From: Candidatus Zixiibacteriota bacterium
GTDB taxonomy: Bacteria > Zixibacteria > MSB-5A5 > GN15 > FEB-12
Direction: 5' to 3'
Assembly: GCA_030642845.1 (NCBI GenBank)
Contig: DAOWMZ010000116.1
Location: 1-6,377, forward strand
Length of the DNA stretch: 6,377 bases
Below, one piece after another: positions 1 through 6,377 of the stretch (positions within the stretch are counted from its first letter, which is position 1; the number at the start of each line of letters is the position of its first letter). The notes below the pieces were generated by a model that searched no databases, was not told the DNA's origin, and saw only the letters and a program-made list of their open reading frames with translations. A program made the position numbers and the translations under genes.

Positions 1-20
1 AAACCGGCCTGGTCTATTAA
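1..20 (+). CDS. Possible 3' end of an upstream gene (partial)
   Basis: Reading frame 3 gives Thr-Gly-Leu-Val-Tyr followed by TAA at 18-20. Base composition drops sharply from GC-richer to strongly AT-rich right after this stop, as expected at a gene end. Too few codons are present to identify a product. The other two forward frames stay open longer (to stops at 100-102 and 122-124), so the frame choice is a guess based on composition alone. Confidence 0.25.
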
Positions 21-162
21 AAAATACAATTATCTCACATTTAAAACTTTATATCCTAATTTTTTTCCCTATGATTTATTGTGCTCCTTTTATTGGGAGT
101 AATAAGCACGCTCGGCGTGTATAACAGATGGATCAATAATATTAATTGCTCGAAGGATCAGC
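21..162 (+). promoter_or_regulatory. murA upstream region with small hairpins, weak -10 and RBS
   Basis: This is the AT-rich spacer before murA. Bases 82-87 can pair with 96-101 (six pairs, one G-U). Bases 106-111 can pair with 115-120 around a 3-base loop. A competing pairing joins GTGCT (81-85) to AGCAC (105-109) and would exclude the second hairpin. No U-run follows, so this is not a standard terminator. TATAAC at 120-125 matches five of six bases of a sigma-70 -10 box, but no good -35 lies 16-18 bases upstream. The ribosome binding site AAGGA at 153-157 lies 5 bases before the ATG at 163 and supports that start. No known riboswitch class was recognised. The RBS is solid; the promoter and any structural regulation are speculative. 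Confidence 0.3.
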
Positions 163-1425
163 ATGGATAAATTTATTATAAAAGGTAATCGCAAGCTCGA
201 AGGAAAAGTCAAAATCGAAGGTTCCAAAAACGCAGCACTTCCAATTATTTTTGGAACTCTTCTGATAAACAAAGGTGAAACCGTTCTTAAAAATATCCCT
301 CCTCTAAGAGATATTTATACCAGCATCAAAGTGATGGAATATCTCGGTGCCAAAGTTTCTTATGATAAAAAAGAACATGTCATGACAATCAACGCTGAAA
401 ATATTAATCAAAATACCGCTCCTTACGAACTGATGCGCCAGATGCGGGCATCATTTTTGGTTCTAGGCCCAATTTTGGTAAGAATGAGCGAAGCAAGAGT
501 TTCTTTGCCCGGGGGATGCGTACTTGGTGCCCGACCGGTTAATTTTCATATCACCGCATTCAGAGCACTTGGAGCAACAATTGAAGAAAAGGGTGGATAT
601 GTAATTGCCAAAGGAAAACCACTCAAAGGAGGATCGGTTTATTTTGATCGCCCGTCGCATACCGGAACCGAAAACCTTCTTTATGGCGCAGTAATGGCTA
701 AAGGAAAAACCTATATCGCCAATGCCGCCTGTGATCCCGAAGTTGTCGATGTCGCTAATTTCCTGAATAAAGCCGGCGCTAAAATTTATGGAGCAGGTAC
801 GCCTAACATTGTTGTAGAACCGGTTAAGAATCTAAAAAATGTTGAATACAGTGTAGCCGGAGACAGATTAGTAGCCGGTACATATTTGATGGCTGGTGCT
901 ATTACCGGTGGAAAAGTTACTATTACCGGGTGTAATGGTGATGACCTGACTCTTGTTTTCCATAAACTGACCGAAATGGGTTGTGAAATTTTTCAGAAAA
1001 AATCAGGCATAACAATTAAAGCACCCAAAAAATTAAATCCTATTTCTGTGACAACATTCCCATATCCCGGTTTTCCGACAGATTTACAAGCCTGTATTAT
1101 GGCATGTTCCTGTAAATCTTCGGGAACTTCTCATATAGTTGAAACTGTTTTTGAAGATAGATATTCACATACGATGGAAATGAATCGTTTAGGTGCAGAT
1201 ATTAAAATAACCAGTAATGAAGCAATAATCCGGGGAGTAAAAGAACTAAACGGAGCGGAAGTTATGGCGTCTGATATTAGAGCCGGTGCCGGTATTGTCC
1301 TAGCCTGTCTGGCGGCTAAAGGAAAGTCCAATGTACTTCGAGTTTACCATATTGATCGTGGTTATTATCAGATTGAGGAAAAGTTGTCCTCACTCGGAGC
1401 CGATATAATTAGAACAAACGATTAA
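163..1425 (+). CDS. murA: UDP-N-acetylglucosamine 1-carboxyvinyltransferase
   Basis: MurA transfers the enolpyruvyl group of phosphoenolpyruvate to UDP-N-acetylglucosamine in the cytoplasm, the first committed step of peptidoglycan synthesis. The 420-residue length is normal for this family, which folds as two inverse alpha-beta (EPSP-synthase-like) domains. Visible family signatures are SKNAA at 21-25 (Lys22 and Asn23, PEP and sugar binding), RQMRAS near 92-97, the active-site loop PGGCVLGARPV with Cys119, FPTDLQA with the catalytic Asp307, DIRAGAG with Arg373 and YHIDRGY with Arg399. All align with the E. coli residues known for catalysis and PEP binding. Cys rather than Asp in the loop predicts a fosfomycin-sensitive enzyme. 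The ATG at 163 is chosen because an AAGGA site lies 5 bases upstream and the protein then begins, as MurA does, just before the first beta strand. No terminator is visible after the gene, so readthrough into the large downstream gene is possible. Confidence 0.97.
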   Translation: MDKFIIKGNRKLEGKVKIEGSKNAALPIIFGTLLINKGETVLKNIPPLRDIYTSIKVMEYLGAKVSYDKKEHVMTINAENINQNTAPYELMRQMRASFLVLGPILVRMSEARVSLPGGCVLGARPVNFHITAFRALGATIEEKGGYVIAKGKPLKGGSVYFDRPSHTGTENLLYGAVMAKGKTYIANAACDPEVVDVANFLNKAGAKIYGAGTPNIVVEPVKNLKNVEYSVAGDRLVAGTYLMAGAITGGKVTITGCNGDDLTLVFHKLTEMGCEIFQKKSGITIKAPKKLNPISVTTFPYPGFPTDLQACIMACSCKSSGTSHIVETVFEDRYSHTMEMNRLGADIKITSNEAIIRGVKELNGAEVMASDIRAGAGIVLACLAAKGKSNVLRVYHIDRGYYQIEEKLSSLGADIIRTND

Positions 1426-1504
1426 TAGTAATGTTAATCTTTATAGTAAGAGAATTGTCATATTAATACAGTTATTTCCCGTATTTATTGGAGAAATTTC
1501 AAAT

Positions 1505-1543
1505 ATGAATATTTACAAAGAATTTGAGGATGTGATAGCATGA
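1505..1543 (+). CDS. Possible 12-codon leader ORF overlapping the next start
   Basis: An ATG at 1505 opens a short frame encoding MNIYKEFEDVIA that ends at TGA 1541-1543. This stop overlaps the ATG of the large gene at 1540 as ATGA, the classic arrangement for translational coupling. A GGAGAAA at 1490-1496 is placed 8 bases before this ATG as a plausible ribosome binding site. The GAGGA that serves the downstream gene (1526-1530) lies inside this small frame. The peptide matches no family I know, so any role would be through translation of the leader rather than through the peptide. A chance occurrence is quite possible at this length. Confidence 0.3.
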   Translation: MNIYKEFEDVIA

Positions 1544-4500
1544 AGCAAGTTACGCTTGTTTGTTTTTGGATACTTATCTTATTAGCTCCGATAGCAAATT
1601 CACAGAATACTTATTTTGGTAAAAATAAAGTCAGATACAAAAATTTTGACTGGAGCTTTATTCAAACACGCCATTTTGATCTTCACTTTTACGAAGATGC
1701 CTACCCCACGGCCAAATTTGCTGCAACTGTTCTGGAATCATCATATACCGAAATATCCAAGGAACTGAATTATATGGTCCAGAAACGAATCCCGATATTT
1801 ATTTATAATTCCCACAATGATTTTCAGCAGACAAATATTACATCCGGGCTTATCCCCGAAGGAGTCGGCGGGTTTACCGAAGTATTTAAGAATCGCATAG
1901 TAATTCCCTTTTCCGGCTCATACGAAGATTTCCGCCATGTACTGCATCATGAATTAACTCATGCTGTTACTTTTGACATGCTTTATGGAAACGCCTTCAG
2001 ATCCTTAGTATCCAGACAACGCCTTTTTTCAATGCCACTTTGGTTAGCTGAAGGCTACGCCGAATATTCATCTCGTCATGGCTGGGATTACTGGGCTGAT
2101 ATGGTTGTGCGTGATGCTACTATCAATGGTTATCTGTCCCCCCCCTGGGCTATTGGTGGTTATCTGGCTTATAAACAGGGACAGGCAATGATAAAATACA
2201 TTGCGGATACATACGGCGAAGAAAAATTAGGCGATCTTTTTCGCAAAGGGAAAGTTCATCTTACTATGAAACGAACGATGAAAGAGACACTCGGCGTAAC
2301 CGAGGAAAAGTTCTGGGAAGATTTCAGCAAAGAGATGAAACGCCGCTATTGGCCGGACATTGCCGTACGTAAAGATCTTGATGAAATTGCCAAACAACTT
2401 ACCCATGCCAGGAAAGACGGTTCATACATCAATGAAAAACCTGCCTTCTCTCCCGAAGGGGACAAAATCGCTATTTTCACCGACAAGTCAGACTACACTG
2501 AAATAGTACTGATCTCTGCTATCGATGGAAAATATATTACTAAGTTGGTAAAATCAGAAAGATCCGGCGATCTGGAATCACTTCACTCTTACGTTTCCGG
2601 TATGTCATTTTCACCTGATGGTAAAAGCATTACTTTTGTGGGTAAATCCGGCGGAAAAGAATCGCTATTTCTTTATAATGTCAAAAAGAAAAAAACATAT
2701 AATAAAAAAGAACTTGATTATTACAATATCCTGTCACCAGCATGGTCACCGGATGGAAAGAAGATAGCCTTCTCCGCTCTGGAAGGATTCAAGCGGGATC
2801 TTTTTGTTTATGATATAGAAAATGATATTATTACTCAGTTAACAGATGATCGTTACGATGATGTTGATCCGAGTTGGACTTTGGATAATAACAAACTTGT
2901 TTTTTCATCCGATCGTCCGCATCCACAGAATCAGTTGGTCGATCTGGCAAATCATCTTTATGTAGATTCGGGTGCTTATATGCCCGGTGATTTTGAGTAT
3001 GGGGTTTACAATTTGTTCAGTTTCGATCTGATCACTAATAAATTGGATACTCTTGATGTCGGTCCGGGACAAAACAAATCTCCGGCTGTCTCTCCCGACG
3101 GAAAAAAGGTTGCATTTATTTCCAATCGTAACGGAATCGATAACATATACATAGCCTATCTCGACAGTGCCAGTTATTTCGCCATCACCGATATTATTTC
3201 CGGGATAAAACATCTTTCATGGTCGCCCAATGGAAAAAATATTGCTTTTTCCGCTTTTAACAAAGGAGCTTTTGATATTTTCCTCATGAAAGAACTGATA
3301 CCTGCATCAGAAAACGGTCAACTGACTTCAACTAATTATTTTTTAGGCAAATATGACCTGCTGAAAAAATACCGTGCTAATGAAACATTAGAAGCTCATA
3401 AACAGAATATTGATTCCGCTATTACAGACATTGACTCATTAGCAGAATATGTTACCTATGATATTGATTCAAGCTTCTGGGCTAACCTCTCTGATACATC
3501 TGCTGCCGAGATTATTGCAAGTGAAGATGAAAAAAGTACTGCCACCAAAGATTCAGTAACAACCGAAACCGGTATATATGATGATGAATATATTTTTGTG
3601 AGCGAAGATGAAGAGTACGATCCGCTTGATTCACTTATGATACCAATTAGTGATTCTATGGGTTTTTATCAACCGGTTGCCGCGGAACCCGCTTCATTTG
3701 ACTCAATTCCACCGCCATCACAATCAGGTGACTTTCTCATAAAAAAATACAAAACTCGGTTTACTTCGGATTATGTTGGCGGTGGTTTCAGCTACAATAC
3801 ATTTTTCGGATTAAGCGGCCAGACACATTTTGTCTTTTCCGATTATTTAGGCAATCACCAGATTTATATCGCTACCGAGTTGGTGAATAATATCGATCAA
3901 TCGTTTCTGCAGGTATTTTATTTTTACAATAGAAAAAGAGTAAATTTTGGAACCGGGTTCTTCCATACAAAAAATTATTATCTCGATAATGTTGATCACC
4001 TCTTTTCCGATCGTTTTTACGGATTACATTTTTTTGCCAGCTATCCCTTCTCAACTTTTAGCCGGATAGATTTCAATATTTCACAGTATTTTATAGATCG
4101 CCAATATCATGACAGCAACGACATCCGAGAAGATCGCAGCTCCAAAGTGACAACCGCTGAACTATCCTATGTAACAGATAATATTATCTGGGGAATTACC
4201 GGACCCATCAATGGCCGTAGAGCAAAATTATCGGTGACTTATGGTACCAATCTTTTTGATGTGAATGATATAGAATTTACTTCAATCGATTTGGATTACC
4301 GTAAATACTGGCATTTCGGTAAATTGTTCTCAATGGCATTCCGTCTCTCCGGAGGAGCATCGTTTGGCCACACACCCAAGCAATATTTCCTTGGCGGCAC
4401 CACTAACTGGATAGGAAATCGTACCCTTGATGCCAAAGTATACGATGTCGAAAATCTTTATTTTGCTGATGTTATCACACCGCTGAGAGGTTATGATTAT

Positions 4501-4836
4501 TATGGTTTATCCGGCAACCGCTTTGGTTTGATTAATTGGGAATTTCGTTATCCGATGATTGATTATCTTGTTATGCGTTTTCCACTGGCAATTGCTATAA
4601 CAAATGTAACAGGAGCCATATTTTATGATATGGGAAGCACCTGGACCGATAATGAATTTAAATTTGGTACAACTACCGGCGGATCCCGCTTAAAAGATGT
4701 AAAAGCCGGTTTTGGATTTGGAATGCGAGCTAATCTTGGTTTTATACTTATAAGATATGATCTGGCTTGGTCAACTGACTATAGAGACGTTTCTGATAAA
4801 CCATATTATTACTTCTCGTTTGGTGCTGATTTTTAG
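1540..4836 (+). CDS. Secreted metallopeptidase / TolB-like propeller / Omp85 barrel fusion
   Basis: A predicted outer-membrane protein of 1098 residues. Residues 1-21 form a signal peptide (Lys2, hydrophobic core, cleavage probably after Ala-Asn-Ser21). Residues 25-290 resemble the MA-like gluzincin peptidase domain: HELTH at 137-141 supplies two zinc ligands and the catalytic Glu138, and WLAEGYAEY supplies a probable third ligand, Glu171. Six TolB/WD40-like repeats of the type W/FSPDGKKIAF follow near 301, 354, 400, 443, 514 and 558, enough for a six-bladed propeller. Residues about 590-735 are an acidic, Ser/Asp-rich, probably disordered linker. Residues about 738-1098 look like an Omp85/surface-antigen barrel with the L6 signature LRGY at 982-985 and a terminal aromatic (FGADF) beta-signal. 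No POTRA domain is present. The mature chain contains no cysteine. GAGGA at 1526-1530, 9 bases upstream, supports the start. Inferred topology is periplasmic peptidase and propeller with the barrel in the outer membrane. Substrate and role are unknown. Confidence 0.9.
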   Translation: MKQVTLVCFWILILLAPIANSQNTYFGKNKVRYKNFDWSFIQTRHFDLHFYEDAYPTAKFAATVLESSYTEISKELNYMVQKRIPIFIYNSHNDFQQTNITSGLIPEGVGGFTEVFKNRIVIPFSGSYEDFRHVLHHELTHAVTFDMLYGNAFRSLVSRQRLFSMPLWLAEGYAEYSSRHGWDYWADMVVRDATINGYLSPPWAIGGYLAYKQGQAMIKYIADTYGEEKLGDLFRKGKVHLTMKRTMKETLGVTEEKFWEDFSKEMKRRYWPDIAVRKDLDEIAKQLTHARKDGSYINEKPAFSPEGDKIAIFTDKSDYTEIVLISAIDGKYITKLVKSERSGDLESLHSYVSGMSFSPDGKSITFVGKSGGKESLFLYNVKKKKTYNKKELDYYNILSPAWSPDGKKIAFSALEGFKRDLFVYDIENDIITQLTDDRYDDVDPSWTLDNNKLVFSSDRPHPQNQLVDLANHLYVDSGAYMPGDFEYGVYNLFSFDLITNKLDTLDVGPGQNKSPAVSPDGKKVAFISNRNGIDNIYIAYLDSASYFAITDIISGIKHLSWSPNGKNIAFSAFNKGAFDIFLMKELIPASENGQLTSTNYFLGKYDLLKKYRANETLEAHKQNIDSAITDIDSLAEYVTYDIDSSFWANLSDTSAAEIIASEDEKSTATKDSVTTETGIYDDEYIFVSEDEEYDPLDSLMIPISDSMGFYQPVAAEPASFDSIPPPSQSGDFLIKKYKTRFTSDYVGGGFSYNTFFGLSGQTHFVFSDYLGNHQIYIATELVNNIDQSFLQVFYFYNRKRVNFGTGFFHTKNYYLDNVDHLFSDRFYGLHFFASYPFSTFSRIDFNISQYFIDRQYHDSNDIREDRSSKVTTAELSYVTDNIIWGITGPINGRRAKLSVTYGTNLFDVNDIEFTSIDLDYRKYWHFGKLFSMAFRLSGGASFGHTPKQYFLGGTTNWIGNRTLDAKVYDVENLYFADVITPLRGYDYYGLSGNRFGLINWEFRYPMIDYLVMRFPLAIAITNVTGAIFYDMGSTWTDNEFKFGTTTGGSRLKDVKAGFGFGMRANLGFILIRYDLAWSTDYRDVSDKPYYYFSFGADF
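2138..2145 (+). repeat. Homopolymeric C8 tract inside the peptidase domain
   Basis: Eight consecutive C bases encode parts of Ser200-Pro201-Pro202 of the large protein in an otherwise AT-rich gene. Losing one C would lead to a TGA at 2189-2191, and gaining one would lead to a TAA at 2172-2174. Either change would remove the propeller and the barrel. As sequenced, the frame is intact. Confidence 0.9.
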
Positions 4837-4884
4837 TATCATAGATGCTTTTATTATTTTCAGGTAATCATTTTATAAGATATT

Positions 4885-4914
4885 AAAAAAGCACGATCTC
4901 ATGATCGTGCTTTT
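4885..4914. terminator. Bidirectional intrinsic terminator between convergent genes
   Basis: A perfect 8-bp stem, GCACGATC (4891-4898) with GATCGTGC (4903-4910), surrounds the loop TCAT. It is flanked by six A on the left (4885-4890) and four T on the right (4911-4914), which can extend the stem by four A-T pairs. Read on the plus strand it ends in a U-run and lies 48 bases after the stop of the large gene. Read on the minus strand the A-tract becomes a U-run and it lies 29 bases after the stop of the H1-like gene. It therefore probably ends transcription from both sides. Confidence 0.88.
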
Positions 4915-4939
4915 ATATTAGCTACTCGCAGCTAAATAA

Positions 4940-5203
4940 TTACCTCTTGTGTGCGGAGCAGAATTTACTCCTGCCGCTTGCAAAACGTTTGCAGCGTTTT
5001 CCTGCTGCAGTCTTACCGGCACATCTAAGTTTCTTCTTGGCTGCAACTTTTTTCTTTGGTGCAGCTTTCTTCTTGGCTGCAACTTTTTTCTTCGGTGCAG
5101 CTTTCTTTCTGGCAACTACTTTTTTATTAGTAGTTTTTTTCTTGGCTGCAACTCTTTTCTTCGGTGCAGCTTTTTTCTTTGTTGCTTTCTTTGCTTTGCG
5201 CAT
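4940..5203 (-). CDS. Histone H1-like Lys/Ala/Pro repeat protein with C-terminal Cys3His motif
   Basis: An 87-residue, extremely basic protein. Residues 1-58 are almost only Lys, Ala, Pro, Val, Arg and Thr. They form about four copies of a 12-residue unit AAPKKKVAAKKK (12-23, a diverged 11-residue copy 24-34, then two identical copies 35-46 and 47-58), like the tails of eukaryotic H1 and of bacterial H1-like proteins (chlamydial Hc2, Bordetella BpH1). Such tails bind nucleic acid through charge. Residues 60-87 differ in character: Cys61, Cys71, Cys82 and His85 are spaced C-x9-C-x10-C-x2-H with a GKRCKR core, which resembles short Cys3His modules seen in small phage and bacterial proteins (DUF5763-like, from memory). 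Zinc binding is an inference. The ATG at 5203 has an excellent GGAGGA (5210-5215) 6 bases upstream. Likely role is nucleoid or RNA binding. The opposite-strand frames here are low-complexity shadows. Confidence 0.82.
   Translation of the reverse strand: MRKAKKATKKKAAPKKRVAAKKKTTNKKVVARKKAAPKKKVAAKKKAAPKKKVAAKKKLRCAGKTAAGKRCKRFASGRSKFCSAHKR
5030..5170 (-). repeat. Coding tandem repeat of 36-bp units
   Basis: The DNA for residues 12-58 of the H1-like protein is a tandem array with a 36-bp period (12 codons). The two copies at 5030-5101 encode identical peptides and are nearly identical in DNA. The copy after residue 23 has lost one codon and diverged, and the first copy differs by Arg17. This pattern fits growth by slippage or unequal recombination. 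Confidence 0.85.
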
Positions 5204-5390
5204 TCAGCATCCTCCGTTAAGTGTTAGAGGTCTGATTTAGAAAAACAAATTTTTAAATTAATGTCAATAAAAAACACAACAATTAATAATCATCAATCCA
5301 AAAACATTAATCATTTCATTTATTACTTGCAGCATCCAATCGCGAACAACAACGATGCATGATTACAACAATGATAATATTATTGAATTA
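5204..5390 (-). promoter_or_regulatory. AT-rich spacer with possible promoter for the H1-like gene
   Basis: This spacer lies between the end of the protease gene and the start of the H1-like gene, both on the minus strand. A perfect TTGACA (-35) reads on the minus strand at 5262-5267, preceded by a T-run. The best -10-like hexamer, TCTAAA, is 20 bases further on, which is longer than ideal. The GGAGGA ribosome binding site is at 5210-5215. A 10-bp AT palindrome (ATAATATTAT) near 5374-5383 lies just after the protease stop, but I see no GC-rich hairpin with a U-run. Readthrough from the protease gene therefore cannot be excluded. No other gene is visible here. Confidence 0.35.
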
Positions 5391-6377
5391 TTATTTATCG
5401 TTCTTGTTGTCATTGTCTTTACTTCCGAAATGCTGAAGAGCTAACGCCATTGATAATAATTTCTCATCGGCTTGTTCAAAAACTGAATCTTTGGTAAACT
5501 TTCCGTTCTTTAATCTTTTGCCGGCGGGAACACCGGTTAATATTTCTATACCCTGGCTGATTGTTTTGATGGGATAAATATGAAACTTCCCCTTATTAAT
5601 AGCATCAATAACATCGGGGCGCAGAAGCAAATCTCTGACATTCTGATACGGTATAATCACACCCTGGCTACCTGTTAAACGACGACTACTGCAAACATCA
5701 AAAAAACCTTCAATCTTCTGATTCGCTCCACCGATTGGCTGGATCTCACCTTGCTGATTAACCGATCCGGTTACAGCTATCCCCTGTTTAATCGGAATTC
5801 CGGTAATTGATGAGAGAATGACATAAATCTCAGTAGATGATGCTGAGTCGCCATCGACACCGCTGTACGATTGCTCAAACGAAATTGAAGCTGTCATTTG
5901 CAGTGGTTTATTCTGAGCAAACATCTGACGAAGATAACCGCTTAGTACCAAGACTCCTTTATTATGTATCGGTCCTGAGAGATCGGATTCACGTTCAATA
6001 TTAATGACACCGACTCGCCCCATTGATGTGCTCGCAGTTATTCGTGTCGGTCGGCCAAATGAATACTCGCCAAGATTATAAACCGATAAACCATTAATCT
6101 GCCCGACTTCTTTACCTTTGGTAGATACCATCAGGGTATTTTCATCGTACATTTCCTGAATTTTATCTTCGAGTAGATTCACCCGTGTACGTTTTAGCTT
6201 GGTTGCTTTATATACATCAACTCGTTCTACTTTTTTGGATTTACGATTCCTTGCACAGTTGGAGCTTTCTCTTATAATATCCGCCACTAACGTAAACCGA
6301 GTCGTAAGTCTTCCCCGTTTTCCAGAAAGACGCATGCCATATTCAGCCACTGCCTGCAGACCGCTGATATCAAAGGG
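5391..6377 (-). CDS. Lon-related AAA+ protease, C-terminal part (truncated by window edge)
   Basis: An ATP-dependent serine protease of peptidase family S16, of the Lon-related group with an AAA_32-type ATPase (YcbZ/LonB-like), expected to degrade cytoplasmic proteins. Only the last 328 residues are in the window. The frame stays open to base 6377 and encodes PFDISGLQAVAEYGMRL, a conserved stretch of the ATPase lid, so the GTG at 6350 is internal and not a start. Numbering from that GTG, residues 1-75 are the lid end. Residues about 85-275 are the protease domain with SGPIHNKG (125-132), the nucleophile Ser169 in GVDGDSASS, and the dyad Lys212 in GGANQKIEG. The 43-residue Ser-Lys spacing equals that of E. 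coli Lon. A polar tail rich in Asp, Asn and Lys ends the protein. Full-length relatives are roughly 800 residues. Walker motifs and the true start lie outside the window, so the subfamily cannot be settled here. Confidence 0.93.
   Translation of the reverse strand, partial: PFDISGLQAVAEYGMRLSGKRGRLTTRFTLVADIIRESSNCARNRKSKKVERVDVYKATKLKRTRVNLLEDKIQEMYDENTLMVSTKGKEVGQINGLSVYNLGEYSFGRPTRITASTSMGRVGVINIERESDLSGPIHNKGVLVLSGYLRQMFAQNKPLQMTASISFEQSYSGVDGDSASSTEIYVILSSITGIPIKQGIAVTGSVNQQGEIQPIGGANQKIEGFFDVCSSRRLTGSQGVIIPYQNVRDLLLRPDVIDAINKGKFHIYPIKTISQGIEILTGVPAGKRLKNGKFTKDSVFEQADEKLLSMALALQHFGSKDNDNKNDK

Noticed and set aside
90..272. Minus-strand 60-residue frame crossing the murA start.
   Set aside because: It overlaps conserved murA codons, has no recognisable product and is best explained as a shadow frame.
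1455..1487. TTGTCA (1455-1460) and TATTTA (1482-1487) as a promoter for the large gene.
   Set aside because: The 21-base spacing is too long and the -10 match is weak. A separate promoter is possible but not supported.
1561..1563. Cys8 of the large protein as a lipoprotein cysteine.
   Set aside because: It lies too early, inside the hydrophobic core, with no lipobox before it. The Ala-Asn-Ser site near residue 21 fits a type I signal peptide.
2905..3213. Minus-strand 102-residue frame within the large gene.
   Set aside because: It lies opposite conserved propeller codons, lacks a recognisable domain, and the plus-strand reading is strongly supported.
4947..5240. Two plus-strand frames (about 92-97 residues) rich in Phe, Leu, Ala and Cys that look like membrane proteins.
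   Set aside because: They are the complement of the Lys/Ala repeat gene: AAA/AAG codons read backwards give Phe and Leu. They lack a good RBS, while the minus-strand gene has GGAGGA and a recognisable protein.
5340..5390. AT-rich palindrome near 5374-5383 as a terminator for the protease gene.
   Set aside because: The stem is purely A-T, short and not followed by a U-run on the minus strand, so it would be a poor intrinsic terminator.

Overview
The window is a chromosomal segment of a Gram-negative, moderately AT-rich bacterium (about 40% GC by eye). A peptidoglycan gene (murA) sits beside a very large Omp85-type outer-membrane protein, so the cell has both a wall and an outer membrane. Clear Shine-Dalgarno sites precede the three genes whose starts are visible. 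The architecture of the large protein (signal peptide, HExxH peptidase, TolB-like propeller, Omp85 barrel) is one I associate with the FCB superphylum and neighbours, such as Zixibacteria, Gemmatimonadota, Marinimicrobia or KSB1-like lineages. The SD usage fits less well with Bacteroidota proper. The lineage is an inference and was not tested by a search.

Layout: (1) 1-162 holds the possible last codons of an upstream gene, then an AT-rich leader with small hairpins. (2) 163-1425 (+) is a complete murA with all the catalytic residues I could check. (3) 1426-1539 is a spacer with a possible 12-codon leader ORF whose stop overlaps the next start (ATGA). (4) 1540-4836 (+) encodes a 1098-aa secreted metallopeptidase / six-repeat TolB-like propeller / Omp85 barrel fusion. 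(5) 4885-4914 is a strong hairpin with A-tract and T-tract flanks, between convergent genes, that probably stops transcription from both sides. (6) 4940-5203 (-) encodes an 87-aa histone-H1-like Lys/Ala/Pro repeat protein ending in a Cys3His motif that may bind metal. (7) 5204-5390 is an AT-rich spacer. (8) 5391-6377 (-) is the C-terminal half of a Lon-related AAA+ protease (S16 Ser-Lys dyad), cut by the window edge.

The plus-strand genes concern the cell envelope. MurA makes the first committed peptidoglycan precursor, and the large protein is predicted to sit in the outer membrane with a periplasmic peptidase and propeller. The minus-strand genes concern the cell interior: ATP-dependent proteolysis and nucleic-acid packaging or binding. 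No mobile element, CRISPR array, tRNA or rRNA is visible. The most noteworthy items are the POTRA-less peptidase-propeller-barrel fusion, which is probably a recurring but functionally uncharacterised family, and the H1-like tail fused to a Cys3His motif. I do not see a convincing wholly new multi-gene system.
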